64,000 nt of DNA from Pseudoxanthomonas suwonensis (GCA_003240695.1 QFNC01000008.1:1-64000); one strand, 5' to 3'; shown: positions 25,973-36,258, numbered from the stretch's first letter. The notes: generated from the sequence alone by a model not told the origin. A program made the numbers and translations.

Positions 25973-26513
25973 ACGTGGTATGAACCTCTGACAGCAATGT
26001 GGCCTGACGACGGGCCATGTCGGCCTGCAGTCCGGTGCCCCGCATTGTAAGACCGGGTTGGGTGATCAGCACCGCCACCTCCGAGGTGGCCTTGCGCGTG
26101 TCGGGGAAAACGTTCAGTTCCTCGGTCTGCATGCGCACCGGATCGCCCGCGCCGTGCGGGCTGTCGGCGGTCACCGCGCCGCGCAGGCGGATCTCGTTCT
26201 GGTCGGCACTGACCCAGGCCGTGCGCGAGCGCACATGCCACGGCTGGCCGCTCTCGTCCGGCAGCAGGAACAGCGGCGTCTGCACGTCGATGGTCTTGGC
26301 GCCCGGCGTTTCCTGCAGCAGCGGCGCACGCAGGGTGAAGGATTCGCTGCCGGTGTCATCCAGCATGATCAGCTCGAAATCGCGCAACACGTAGTCCGAA
26401 CGCCCGCTGCCGGGTTGCTGCACGGCCGGACGCTCGCGGCTGCTCCACAATGCCCATGCAGCCAGGCCGATGCCCAGCGCCAGGATCACTCCAAGCAGCA
26501 GGCGCGGGTTCAT
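25956..26513 (-). CDS. lptC: LPS export protein LptC
   Basis: 185 residues. A single N-terminal transmembrane helix (residues about 4-22) anchors a periplasmic jellyroll domain (DYVLRDFELIMLDDTG, ENVFPDTRKATSEVAVLI-like LNVFPDTRKATSEV). It takes LPS from LptB2FG and passes it to LptA. The start overlaps the kdsC stop (ATGA), so the operon is tightly packed. Confidence 0.92.
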   Translation of the reverse strand: MNPRLLLGVILALGIGLAAWALWSSRERPAVQQPGSGRSDYVLRDFELIMLDDTGSESFTLRAPLLQETPGAKTIDVQTPLFLLPDESGQPWHVRSRTAWVSADQNEIRLRGAVTADSPHGAGDPVRMQTEELNVFPDTRKATSEVAVLITQPGLTMRGTGLQADMARRQATLLSEVHTTYARHR

Positions 26514-27082
26514 CGATCGTCCGCAGGGACGTTGCCCAGGCGCTGCAGCACCGCGTGTGCATGGCCTTGGGCAAAGAGCAGAAGATCGCAGAACTCGCGT
26601 GCCGCACCCTCGCCGCCCCGCGCCGTGGTTTTCCAGTGCACTTGCGATGCGACCCAGCGATGCGCATTGGCCGGTGCCACCGACAGGCCCACCGCGCTCA
26701 GCGCGATCAGATCGGCCAGATCGTCGCCCATGAAGGCCACCTGTTCCAGGCCGATGCCCATCTGCCTGCTGATGCGCAGCACCACTTCCAGCTTGTTCTT
26801 CACTGCGGTGTAGGCCTGCACGCGCAGTTCGGCGGCACGCAGTTCGGTGACGCGGCTGGCGCGCGCGGTGATCATCGCGATGGACACGCCCATGTCGCGC
26901 AGCAGTGCCATGCCCTGGCCGTCGTGGGCATGGAACTGCTTCAGTTCGCGGCCGTCGCTGTCCTGGATCAGGCGGCCGTCGGTCAGGGTGCCGTCCACGT
27001 CGAAGCAGACCAGGCGCACGCGCCGCGCCCGCTGCACGAGGTTGTCTGGATAGTCGGGGAAGTCGAGCTGGAAAGCGGCCAT
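26510..27082 (-). CDS. kdsC: 3-deoxy-D-manno-octulosonate 8-phosphate phosphatase
   Basis: 190 residues. HAD-superfamily phosphatase that releases KDO from KDO-8-phosphate for LPS inner-core synthesis. Motif I is LVCFDVDGTLTDG, motif II MITARAS, the Lys motif AVKNKLEV, and motif IV FMGDDLADL. Length is normal for tetrameric KdsC. It begins 2 bp after the kdsD stop. Confidence 0.95.
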   Translation of the reverse strand: MAAFQLDFPDYPDNLVQRARRVRLVCFDVDGTLTDGRLIQDSDGRELKQFHAHDGQGMALLRDMGVSIAMITARASRVTELRAAELRVQAYTAVKNKLEVVLRISRQMGIGLEQVAFMGDDLADLIALSAVGLSVAPANAHRWVASQVHWKTTARGGEGAAREFCDLLLFAQGHAHAVLQRLGNVPADDR

Positions 27083-27084
27083 CG

Positions 27085-28092
27085 TCACACCACCCGTGCG
27101 CGCAGCAGATCGTGGATGTTCAGCGCGCCGACCACGCGACGCTCCGCATCGACAACCATCAGGCCGCCGATCTGGTGGGTTTCCATCAGGCGTGCGGCCT
27201 CCACGGCCAGTGCATCGCTGTCGATGGTCTTGGGGTCGCGGGTCATCACCGCGCCGATGCGGGTGCCGCGCAGGTCGATCTGGGCATCGTCCAGCGTGCG
27301 TCGCAGGTCGCCGTCGGTGAACAGTCCGAGCAATCGCCCATCGTCGTCCACCACGGCGGTCATGCCCAGCCGTTTGCGGCTCATTTCCACCAATGCCTCG
27401 CTCAGACTGACATCGGCATTCACCATCGGCACATCCTTGCCAGTGTGCATCACGTCGGTGATGTGCAACAGCAGCCGTCGGCCCAGGCTGCCGGCCGGAT
27501 GCGAGCGGGCGAAATCGTCGGCGGTGAAGCCGCGCGCCTCCAGCAGGGCCACCGCCAGCGCATCGCCCAGCGCCAGCGCTGCGGTGGTGCTGGTGGTCGG
27601 AGCCAGATGCAGCGGACACGCCTCGGCGGGAACGGTCACGTCCAGATGGATGTCGGATTCGCGGGCCAGCGTGGAGCCAAGCTTTCCGGTCATCGCGATC
27701 ACGGTGTTGCCCTGGCGCTTCAGCACCGGCAGCAGGGTCAGCACTTCGTCGCTTTCGCCGGAATTGGACAGCGCCAGCACGATGTCGGCGTCGGTCACCA
27801 TACCCAGATCGCCGTGACCGGCCTCACCGGGATGCATGAAGAAGGCCGGCGTGCCGGTGGAGGCCAGCGTGGCGGCGATCTTGCGTGCGACGTGTCCGGA
27901 CTTGCCCATCCCGGTACACACCACTCGACCCCGGCAATCCAGGATGCGCAGGCAGGCCTGGGTGAACTCGCCATCCACCCGCTGCGCCACCGCGCGGATA
28001 CCGTCCGCTTCCAGCAGCAGCGCACGCCGCGCGGAGGCGGCGAAGTCGAATCCGGCTGCCGGATCGGCAGGAGTGAGGGCGCTGCGGGGCAT
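27085..28092 (-). CDS. kdsD: Arabinose-5-phosphate isomerase
   Basis: 335 residues. Converts ribulose-5-phosphate to arabinose-5-phosphate, the first step toward KDO. The N-terminal SIS domain has TGMGKSGHVARKIAATLASTGTPAFF and ALSNSGESDEVL; two CBS domains follow (about residues 210-330, VVDDDGRLLGLFTDGDLRR and VVDAERRVVGAL). It heads the kdsD-kdsC-lptC-lptA-lptB-rpoN operon, with starts and stops that touch or overlap, and is divergent from ibaG with 63 bp between starts. Confidence 0.95.
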   Translation of the reverse strand: MPRSALTPADPAAGFDFAASARRALLLEADGIRAVAQRVDGEFTQACLRILDCRGRVVCTGMGKSGHVARKIAATLASTGTPAFFMHPGEAGHGDLGMVTDADIVLALSNSGESDEVLTLLPVLKRQGNTVIAMTGKLGSTLARESDIHLDVTVPAEACPLHLAPTTSTTAALALGDALAVALLEARGFTADDFARSHPAGSLGRRLLLHITDVMHTGKDVPMVNADVSLSEALVEMSRKRLGMTAVVDDDGRLLGLFTDGDLRRTLDDAQIDLRGTRIGAVMTRDPKTIDSDALAVEAARLMETHQIGGLMVVDAERRVVGALNIHDLLRARVV

Positions 28093-28155
28093 CGGCTGGC
28101 GCTTTTTCGCTACACTGGAAAGCATCCAGTTTACGCCTTCGGGACTGCCGCGCCG

Positions 28156-28389
28156 ATGAATGCCGACACCATCCGCCAATTGATCGAATCCGGCCTGCCG
28201 GGTGCACAGGTGCAGGTGCAGGGCGATGACGGCGTGCATTTCGAGGCGCACGTGGTCAGCGATGCGTTTTCCGGCAAGCTGCCGCTGGCCCGGCATCGCA
28301 TGGTGTACGCCACGCTGGGCGAGCGCATGGGCGGCGAGATCCACGCGCTGTCAATCAAGGCGCTCACGCCAGACGAAGCCGCCCGCTGA
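28156..28389 (+). CDS. ibaG: BolA family protein IbaG
   Basis: 77 residues. Short BolA-fold protein of the IbaG/YrbA branch, typically found just upstream of murA and implicated, with monothiol glutaredoxins, in Fe-S handling and acid stress. The family pattern is clear: IESGLPGAQVQVQGDDGVHFEAHVVS, then RHRMVYATLG and HALSIKALTPDE. A conserved His after the loop (VHFEAHV) can bind a cluster. murA starts 21 bp downstream, so co-transcription is likely. Confidence 0.92.
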   Translation: MNADTIRQLIESGLPGAQVQVQGDDGVHFEAHVVSDAFSGKLPLARHRMVYATLGERMGGEIHALSIKALTPDEAAR

Positions 28390-28410
28390 CGGCCTACGCA
28401 CAGGATCGCC

Positions 28411-29667
<1,257 letters not shown>

Positions 29668-29694
29668 ACGCGGGATGATCCGTGGCGTGCAGGC

Positions 29695-30177
29695 CTAATC
29701 CTGCGTCTGGGCTGCCGCCTTTTGCTCGCGGTACGTGCGGGCGTACAGCTGTTCATCCCAGTCGAACCATTGCCGATCCAGGCCGGCAACGCTGAACATC
29801 AGGGTGTAGCGGCGCCAGTTCTCGGCCTTGAAGGTCACCTTGAGCATCTTCGCACCTTCCAGTTCGTACCACAGGCCTCGCGGGTCGTGCAGATGCAGCG
29901 AGGCCAGCTCGCCCACCGGTTGCGACGCCAGCAGCTTCATGGCACGGCGGTCGTCGATGGCTACCGTGACCTCGCAGCCGACAGGACAGTAGAAATGTCC
30001 GGAACCCAGTTCGAATGTTGCGAAGTGGCGACGCGTGGGGTGCTCGCGAAAGCGCAGCAGCGCCGGTTTGAGGTTCCCCGTGTCGGCTGCGTCCACCGGC
30101 AGCAAGCTTGCCAGGGACGCGATGCGTTCCTCGCCGCCTTCGTCGACGGTTCGCGTTTCGTAGGACCATTGCGTCAT
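29695..30177 (-). CDS. CPVGC-motif protein of unknown function (cytoplasmic form)
   Basis: 160 residues, no signal peptide. Middle part: GHFYCPVGCEVTVAIDDRRAMKL, then LHDPRGLWYELEGAKMLKVTF and a Trp/Tyr-rich C-terminus. The same architecture (CPVGC, about 30 residues, then an ILKPENFWKSLQ-like segment) occurs in the lipoprotein encoded 4 bp upstream, so the two share a domain. The start at 30177 is the ATG nearest the upstream stop. No known family is recognised. The two CPVGC cysteines may bind a metal or be redox-active. Confidence 0.65.
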   Translation of the reverse strand: MTQWSYETRTVDEGGEERIASLASLLPVDAADTGNLKPALLRFREHPTRRHFATFELGSGHFYCPVGCEVTVAIDDRRAMKLLASQPVGELASLHLHDPRGLWYELEGAKMLKVTFKAENWRRYTLMFSVAGLDRQWFDWDEQLYARTYREQKAAAQTQD

Positions 30178-30181
30178 GTCG

Positions 30182-30808
30182 TCACTTCCACACGGGAGCC
30201 GATTGGATGCCATCAAGCCGGAACTGCACCTCGCGCGGACCGGCATCGGTCGGGTAGGCAACCGATACCGATTCGTGATCCTGCAGCGATTTCCAGAAGT
30301 TCTCGGGCTTTAGAATCGACAGTACCGGCGGCTCGGTCACTGGACGCGAGCCCTGCAGGGTGTGTTCGCTTCCATCCACCAGTGCGCGCACCGCGCAGCC
30401 AACCGGGCAATCGATGTTGCCGTCGGCCGGCTCGATGAAGGCGCGATCCTTGCCGAAAGCCGGATCATCGACGAAACGCAATGTGACCGTGCCATCGGTA
30501 CTGCGCAATGCGGCGATTTCCTGCAAGCCGGTCTCGCCAGGGGACTGGGTGAACTGCCACGCGCCGGATGGCGTTGCAGAAGCCGATGCTGCAGCAGGTG
30601 GCAATGCGGTTGCCAGCGACTGATCCGCTGCCGGCTCCGGCTGTGCTGGCGGGCTGATCGGTATCGCCGTTTCAGGTTCGGACTCCACCATGTTGGAAGC
30701 GGGTTCCGCAACCGGGGACAGTGCCGCCTCTTCGGTGGGCGTACGCTGGCAGGCAAGCAAGGAAAGCGGCAGGAATACCAGCAACGGGAAGCGGAATTTC
30801 GGACTCAC
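30182..30808 (-). CDS. Lipoprotein with CPVGC domain, unknown function
   Basis: 208 residues. Lipobox LSLLAC (Cys about residue 20), a Pro/Ala/Ser/Glu-rich linker to about residue 82, then a globular domain: WQFTQSPGETG, VTLRFVDDPAFGKDRAFIE, IDCPVGCAVRALVDG and LSILKPENFWKSLQ. The C-terminal half is homologous to the following gene. So one copy of the domain is tethered in the envelope and the other has no export signal. The genes are 4 bp apart and surely co-transcribed. Function unknown. Confidence 0.7.
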   Translation of the reverse strand: MSPKFRFPLLVFLPLSLLACQRTPTEEAALSPVAEPASNMVESEPETAIPISPPAQPEPAADQSLATALPPAAASASATPSGAWQFTQSPGETGLQEIAALRSTDGTVTLRFVDDPAFGKDRAFIEPADGNIDCPVGCAVRALVDGSEHTLQGSRPVTEPPVLSILKPENFWKSLQDHESVSVAYPTDAGPREVQFRLDGIQSAPVWK

Positions 30809-30871
30809 GGATGACTTCCTCTGACCATGGCGCGGCCCATGTCTGCAAACAAGGATGCCATATCTAGACGC

Positions 30872-30877
30872 TATACT
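30872..30877 (+). promoter_or_regulatory. Possible -10 element for the 172-residue orphan gene
   Basis: TATACT in an AT-richer stretch, 29 bp before the ATG at 30907. The -35 element is not clear. Confidence 0.35.
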
Positions 30878-30906
30878 GGAAACACTGCAAACAAGCGAGC
30901 TTTCCC

Positions 30907-31425
30907 ATGACCGACCGCATCGCCGTGATCCTGGACACCCCTTTGCTGGACACGGCGCCGTGGGCCGACAGCGTGTTCCGAAAGGCCGAATTGGTGCCAG
31001 TCGTCAACAAAGACATTCAAAAGGCACTTTCGAAGGACGAAGATGCGCGCAAGGCACTGTTGGCCAACATTGCCGATCTGATGGGGTCGGCGGAAACACT
31101 GTCCCCGCACTTTCGCAAGGCCTTGCATGGCTTGTATGGAGACAGGAATCGCTTGGGACTCTACGGGACTGTCTGGCTGGTGCATGTGGACAACGTGGCC
31201 GCCTGCGTGGTGGATTGGTCCGAAGTCAGCAAGCGCGCCAATGCACCGGGGGTGACGGAAGAAGACCGCGAAGGGTCGATCGCGATGGCCAAGGATTTCG
31301 TGCACGAACGCATACGCAAGCATCTGCCTGACCCGGACCGACTGCTTGAACTTGAAGGCGGCTTGACACGCGACCAGCGCGAATCGATGACATTCGAATT
31401 CCTGAAGAAGCGGGGTGTGCTCTGA
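30907..31425 (+). CDS. Soluble protein of unknown function
   Basis: 172 residues, no signal peptide or transmembrane helix. Highly charged, with helices predicted in VNKDIQKALSKDEDARKALLAN and at the C-terminus. A central strand region (LYGTVWLVHVDNVAACVVDW) suggests a mixed alpha/beta fold. I do not recognise it. It stands alone on the plus strand between the CPVGC pair and the giant repeat gene and is followed by a terminator-like hairpin. GC content is visibly lower than in flanking housekeeping genes. Confidence 0.65.
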   Translation: MTDRIAVILDTPLLDTAPWADSVFRKAELVPVVNKDIQKALSKDEDARKALLANIADLMGSAETLSPHFRKALHGLYGDRNRLGLYGTVWLVHVDNVAACVVDWSEVSKRANAPGVTEEDREGSIAMAKDFVHERIRKHLPDPDRLLELEGGLTRDQRESMTFEFLKKRGVL

Positions 31426-31480
31426 CCAGGCGGGATCAGCGTCGCGCCGGCTGACCTGGCGGCCAGTGATCGACAGCAGG

Positions 31481-31506
31481 AAAGCCACGGCAGATGCCGT
31501 GGCTTT
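31481..31506 (+). terminator. Terminator-like hairpin
   Basis: AAAGCCACGGCA / TGCCGTGGCTTT, 12-bp perfect arms with a 2-base gap, just after the 172-residue gene. The 3' T-run is short. A second 10-bp inverted repeat (31518-31541, GCTGCATCGA / TCGATGCAGC) follows and may serve the convergent giant gene, which stops at 31566. Confidence 0.65.
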
Positions 31507-31565
31507 CTCGTTGTTGGCTGCATCGATGATTCGATGCAGCGCTGTGCGGCAAGTCGAACAGCCTT

Positions 31566-34500
31566 TTAACCGCCGGTGAACTCGTTGGCGAAGCTGTTCA
31601 CGTCACCCACAAGGTCTACGGCTTCCTTCACGCCTTCGCCGATGGCGATGATCGTGCTGAGCGGGCCGGTGATGGCCGTGGCACCCGGGATCAGGCCAGC
31701 GCAGTTCACGGCGAGGTCGGCAACATCCAGCGCGATATCGATACCGTCGGCATCACCGCTGGTGAGGGTCTGGGCCAACTCCCAGCCCGAGCTGGCAATA
31801 CCGAAGATGGCCCCGATGCCCGGAGTGGACTTCATGGCCAGGCCGGAGAGCACCTCGGTGACCTTCTGGGTCAGGAAGGTCTTGACCCGATCCGGAAGCG
31901 CGTCGATGAAACGCTCGAAGAGCATGCCGACCGCTTTCATTCCCTGCTCGCCGAACGGCAGTTCGACGTCGACACCGAACTTGCTGAACTTGTAGTGCTC
32001 GCCGGCGGTGATGAGCTTCATGACCGCGTTGCCCAGTTCCTGCACCGCGCCCAGCAGGTCGCCCTTGGCCACCTTGCCGATGGCGGCGATCACCGAGTCT
32101 AGCGACCCGGTCTCGACCACCATCCGGTTGAGTTCGGGATCGGCGAACAGCTTGCCGACCGAACCGGGCAGATGTTTCAGCGCATTGAGGAAGGCAATCG
32201 CGGCTTCCGGATGGTTGTCGTAGATGGTCTTGACGGTGGAGCCCAGACCATTGATGAAGCCACCGAAATCGCCTGCGGCCAAGCGTTCGAATGCAAGGCC
32301 CAGCTTGTCGGCGACGGCCGGATCGGTCAGCGTGCCCAGCACCGTGGTCAGCAGGGTCTTGTGTTCTTCCTTGAGGCCGAACTTGTCGACGATGGCGCCG
32401 ATCATCTTGTCCTTGATGCCCTGGGGCAGTGATTCGCCCAGTTCACCCAGCTTGCGGATGACCGTGCCGATGGGCTCGCCCTTGGCGATGGATTCGCCCA
32501 GTTCGATGGCATTGGCAAGCGCGGGGCCGAGCTGTTCCAGGTCATCGGCAGAGGTGATGCCGACCTTGCCCAGCAGGTCCATGACCTCGTTGTTCTGCGA
32601 CAGGGCGTTGGCAGCGGCCTCGAAGACCGCGGGGTTGTTGCCGATGGCCTTCAGGCCTTCGGTGACCTGGCCATTGAGAATCTGCTGGAACGCGCCATGC
32701 AGGTCCTGGTTGTTGATCAGCTGCTTGACGAACTCGGCATCGGTCAGCAGCGACTTGAGCGCGCCTGCGATCAGTGGCTTGTCGGGCAGCTTTTCGGCCA
32801 GCGCACCGATCATCTTGGCGCTGAGGTCCGGGGCGGCCTTCAGGGCCTCGCCGATGTGCTGCAGCGCGGCACTGGGGTTTTCCGGCATCTGCCGCAGCGC
32901 TTCGACCATGTGCGGCAGCGCGGCCCCGGCCTGCTTCAGGTCGTCCAGGCTCAGACCCAGATCCTTGATGCGCTGGACCACGTCGGCAGGCAGCTTCTCG
33001 ACCACCTTGTCCACCACCTTGCCGATGATCTTGGCCAAGGCGTCGTCGGCGCCGGTCTGGGTGATCTGGCTGAGGGCGGTCAGTGCGTCTTCGACGCGCG
33101 GCGGATCGGACGAGAAGGCTACCGCAGCATCGAACAGATGCGGCAGCGCATCGCCGGCCTGCTTCAGTTCGTCGACGGTGATGCCGAACTTGTCCAGGCC
33201 GGCCTTGACCTTCGGGTCGGCAGCGACGGCGTCGATCACCGAGTCGCGGATGGTCTTGTTGCCCAGCAGTTCGCGGGCGCCTTCCATCATCTGGGCCTGC
33301 TCGCCGCTGAAGATCTTGGCAACCGAGCCGATCACGGCCGGGTTGTTGATGATCTCGTTGATGAACGCCTTGTCGGTCAGCAGCTGCTTGGCCATTTCCG
33401 GCAGCTGGAAGTTCTTCGACAGGCCTTCGAACAGCTTGTCTGCCCCGGCCTTGAGAGTTGGCGAAGCGTTCAGCGCATCACGCAGCGCAGTGAGCGCGCC
33501 GTCCCAGTCCTTGGTGGAAGCGGCATCGATCGCCTTGCCCAGATGCGGCAGCACGTCACCCAATTCGCTGCCCAGTCCGGTGAAGGCGGCCTTGTCGATG
33601 TTGAGCTTGCCCAGCACGTCCTTGGCGCCGGCGGGCAGATTGTCGTACACCTTGCCCATGACCTTCTCGGCGATGCCGGGACTGGCCTTGACGGCCGCAC
33701 CCAGGGCATTGAAGCCTTCCTGCACCTTGCCATCCTTGAAGGCGATGGCGGCATCCAGCAGGTGCGGGGCCGCTTCGGCACCTTCCTTGAGGTCCTGCGG
33801 GGTGATGCCGAGCTTATTCAGCGCATCCTTGACCTGCGGGTTCTCGGCCAGTGCGTCGATGGCGGCTTCACGCAGGTCCTTGTTGCCCAGCAGCGTCTTG
33901 CCGGCTTCCAGCATGCGCGCCGGGTCGCCGCTGACCATGTCGGCCACGGCCTGCTGTACATCCGGATTGTTGGCGAACTGCTCGCGCACGCGCGGATCGG
34001 ACAGGAACTGCTTTGCTTCCGGCGGCAAGTCGAATTTCTTACCAAGGCCTTCCAGAATCGTGTTGGCAGCCTCCTTGAGTGTCGGCGATGCATTGAAGGC
34101 ATCGCGCAGAGCGAGAAGGGCTCCGTCCCAGTCCTTGTTTTCCGCTGCATCCAGAGCCTTGCCCAAGTGCGGCAGGACATCCTTGAGTTCCGCACCCATG
34201 CCCGTGAATGTGGCTTTGTCGATGTTCAGGTCGCCCAACATCTTGCGAGCGCCTTCCGGCATGCTGTCGTACAGCTTGCCCATCAGGGTATCGACGAATT
34301 CCGGCGCGTTTTCGGTGGCCTTGCCCAGCGCGGTGAATGCGGCTTCGTAGTCCTTGTTGCCGAACGCGATGGCCGCATCGATCAGATCCGGCAGTGCCTT
34401 GCCGGCATCCTTGAGATCCTTCGGTTCCAGGCCGACGGACTTCAGTGCGGATTTGACCTGCTCGTTCTGGCCGATCAGTTCCAGCGCCTTGTCGCGCAGC

Positions 34501-36251
34501 GTGTCGTTCGCAGCCAAGGTGCGTGCACCTTCCAGGGCCTTGTTCGGATCGCCGCTCAGCAGGCCGATCACGGCGTCCTGCACGTCCTTTTTTTCCAGGA
34601 ACTGCTTGCGCACCTCGGCATCGCCGAAGAATTCCTTCAGGCCGGCCGGCAGCTTGTCGCCATATTTCTCGGCCAGACCTTCCAGCACCTGCTCACCGGC
34701 CTCGCGCAACTTGGGCGAAGCATCGAAAGCATCGCGCAAGGCGTTGATCGCTTCGGAATACTTGCCGTCCTGCAGTGCAGTGACGGCCTCGTTGAGCTTG
34801 GGCAGCGCGGCACCGACTTCGCGGAAGGTCTCCTTGTCGATGTTGAGGTCGCTGAGCGCCTGCTTGATGTCGGCGGGCAGCTTGTCGTAGACCTTCTCGG
34901 CGATGGCGTTGAAGACATCCGGAGCAGCCTGGTAGGCCTTGCCCAGCGCATTGATCGCATCGGCCGGCCGGTTTTCGCTGAACGCCCTCGCTGCATCGAG
35001 AAGATGCGGGAGGGCATCGCCGGCATCCTTGATGTCGTCCAGGGTGAGGCCTGCGGACGACAGCATCTTCTGGAAGCCTTCGTTCTTGCCCAGCGCATCG
35101 ATGGCGGCTTCGCGCACCGTTTCGTTGAGCAGCAGGGTCTTCGCGGCTTCGAAGGTCTTGGCCGGGTCGCCACTGATCAGGTCCAGGACTGCATTCTGAA
35201 CGTCGGGATTGGTGGCGAACTCCTCGCGAAGCGTCTCGTTGGACAGCAGCTCCTTGATTTCGGGTGGCAGCTTGTCGCCATGGTTCTGCACGATATTGCT
35301 GAGGGTTTCCTTCAGCAGGTTCTGCAGTGCCGGCGAATCGCCGGCGGTCTTCACTGCGTCGCGCAGCGAGGTCAGCGCACCGCTCCAGTCATTGTTGCCG
35401 GCAGCCGTGATGGCGTCGGCCAGCTTGGGCAGCGCATCGCCAAAGGCCTTGATGTCGTCCGCGCTCAGTCCGAGCTTTTCAGCAGTCTTGCTGAACTCCG
35501 AGCCCGGCTTCATCAGTGCATCAACGACAGCGTTGCGGAGGTCTTCATTGCCGACCGTGGCTTCCAGCAGGGCCTTGGTATCGCCGTTCATGGCGGCATC
35601 GATAGCCTTGCCTCCAGCCAGCACGATCTGCTTCACGGCTTCAGGATCGGTCAGGACGTCCTTGACCGGGCCGGGCAGGTCCATGCCTTCGGTGACCTTG
35701 GGCACGACTACCGCAGCGATTTCGGCGGCTTCGCCGTTGGCCTGCTGCAGCAGTTCGCGGACACCTTCCTGGCGCACGGCTGGATCGTTGCTCTTGGTCT
35801 TGTCGATCGACGCCGACATGGTGGTGCGCTGGCCGGCGTCGAGATTCTTGAGCTGCGCCGCGTTCAGGCCAGCATCGGTCAAGGTCTTGTCCTGGACGGC
35901 CGCATCCAGAACGTTGCGATCATCCGGCTTGCCACCGGCCTGGGGGGCATTGGGGTCGTCGGACACCTTGGCCGTGAAACCGTCACGGACCTTCGCCTGC
36001 TCCTCAGGGCCGGTGTTCTTGGCCAGGCTGTCGGCCACTTCCTTCTGTTTCTCGGGTGGCAGCTTGCTGACTTCTTCGTTGTATTGCTTGACCTGCCCCT
36101 CATCCATTTCCTGGATGGTCTTCTTTTGCTCTTCCGGTGGCTTCTTGGCCACTTCCTCCGGCGGCGGAGGCGGGGGCGGCGGAGGCGGGGGCGGGGGCGG
36201 CGGCGGGGGCGGAACGTAAACGGTGCCGTAGTCGTCAGCGGTCAAGGCCAT
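31566..36251 (-). CDS. Giant helical-repeat protein with polyproline N-terminus
   Basis: 1561 residues, no signal peptide. Residues 1-13 are followed by 18 consecutive prolines (14-31), then a charged region to about 260. Helical repeats start with G(L/I)xxxDLKxAGxALPHL: 261-400, 401-606, 607-814, 815-1022, 1023-1098, 1099-1230 and 1231 onward. Three are full-length at 206-208 residues, and each contains two related ~70-residue halves (ALxALxxAxxASP). The C-terminus (1475-1550) is hydrophobic and Gly/Ala-rich (GIGAIFGIASSGW, ITGPLSTIIAIGEG), suggesting membrane insertion. One Cys only (residue 1517). GGGGAG precedes the ATG by 7 bases. No family is recognised; a secreted effector, toxin or adhesin-like scaffold is possible but unproven. 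Confidence 0.85.
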   Translation of the reverse strand: MALTADDYGTVYVPPPPPPPPPPPPPPPPPPEEVAKKPPEEQKKTIQEMDEGQVKQYNEEVSKLPPEKQKEVADSLAKNTGPEEQAKVRDGFTAKVSDDPNAPQAGGKPDDRNVLDAAVQDKTLTDAGLNAAQLKNLDAGQRTTMSASIDKTKSNDPAVRQEGVRELLQQANGEAAEIAAVVVPKVTEGMDLPGPVKDVLTDPEAVKQIVLAGGKAIDAAMNGDTKALLEATVGNEDLRNAVVDALMKPGSEFSKTAEKLGLSADDIKAFGDALPKLADAITAAGNNDWSGALTSLRDAVKTAGDSPALQNLLKETLSNIVQNHGDKLPPEIKELLSNETLREEFATNPDVQNAVLDLISGDPAKTFEAAKTLLLNETVREAAIDALGKNEGFQKMLSSAGLTLDDIKDAGDALPHLLDAARAFSENRPADAINALGKAYQAAPDVFNAIAEKVYDKLPADIKQALSDLNIDKETFREVGAALPKLNEAVTALQDGKYSEAINALRDAFDASPKLREAGEQVLEGLAEKYGDKLPAGLKEFFGDAEVRKQFLEKKDVQDAVIGLLSGDPNKALEGARTLAANDTLRDKALELIGQNEQVKSALKSVGLEPKDLKDAGKALPDLIDAAIAFGNKDYEAAFTALGKATENAPEFVDTLMGKLYDSMPEGARKMLGDLNIDKATFTGMGAELKDVLPHLGKALDAAENKDWDGALLALRDAFNASPTLKEAANTILEGLGKKFDLPPEAKQFLSDPRVREQFANNPDVQQAVADMVSGDPARMLEAGKTLLGNKDLREAAIDALAENPQVKDALNKLGITPQDLKEGAEAAPHLLDAAIAFKDGKVQEGFNALGAAVKASPGIAEKVMGKVYDNLPAGAKDVLGKLNIDKAAFTGLGSELGDVLPHLGKAIDAASTKDWDGALTALRDALNASPTLKAGADKLFEGLSKNFQLPEMAKQLLTDKAFINEIINNPAVIGSVAKIFSGEQAQMMEGARELLGNKTIRDSVIDAVAADPKVKAGLDKFGITVDELKQAGDALPHLFDAAVAFSSDPPRVEDALTALSQITQTGADDALAKIIGKVVDKVVEKLPADVVQRIKDLGLSLDDLKQAGAALPHMVEALRQMPENPSAALQHIGEALKAAPDLSAKMIGALAEKLPDKPLIAGALKSLLTDAEFVKQLINNQDLHGAFQQILNGQVTEGLKAIGNNPAVFEAAANALSQNNEVMDLLGKVGITSADDLEQLGPALANAIELGESIAKGEPIGTVIRKLGELGESLPQGIKDKMIGAIVDKFGLKEEHKTLLTTVLGTLTDPAVADKLGLAFERLAAGDFGGFINGLGSTVKTIYDNHPEAAIAFLNALKHLPGSVGKLFADPELNRMVVETGSLDSVIAAIGKVAKGDLLGAVQELGNAVMKLITAGEHYKFSKFGVDVELPFGEQGMKAVGMLFERFIDALPDRVKTFLTQKVTEVLSGLAMKSTPGIGAIFGIASSGWELAQTLTSGDADGIDIALDVADLAVNCAGLIPGATAITGPLSTIIAIGEGVKEAVDLVGDVNSFANEFTGG
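36160..36212 (+). repeat. G-rich tract encoding the polyproline stretch
   Basis: The plus strand here is almost pure G with C/A interruptions and holds four runs of five G (36172-36176, 36187-36191, 36193-36197, 36205-36209), a strong G-quadruplex pattern. It is the template strand of codons 14-31 of the giant gene. Near-repeats of GGCGGAGGCGGG make it prone to length change in multiples of three. Confidence 0.75.
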
Positions 36252-36258
36252 GGTGCGC

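Noticed and set aside
31566..36251. Type IV or VI secretion effector assignment for the giant protein
   Set aside because: No XVIPCD-like C-terminus, PAAR, VgrG or other secretion marker could be recognised and no secretion genes are adjacent; left as unknown.
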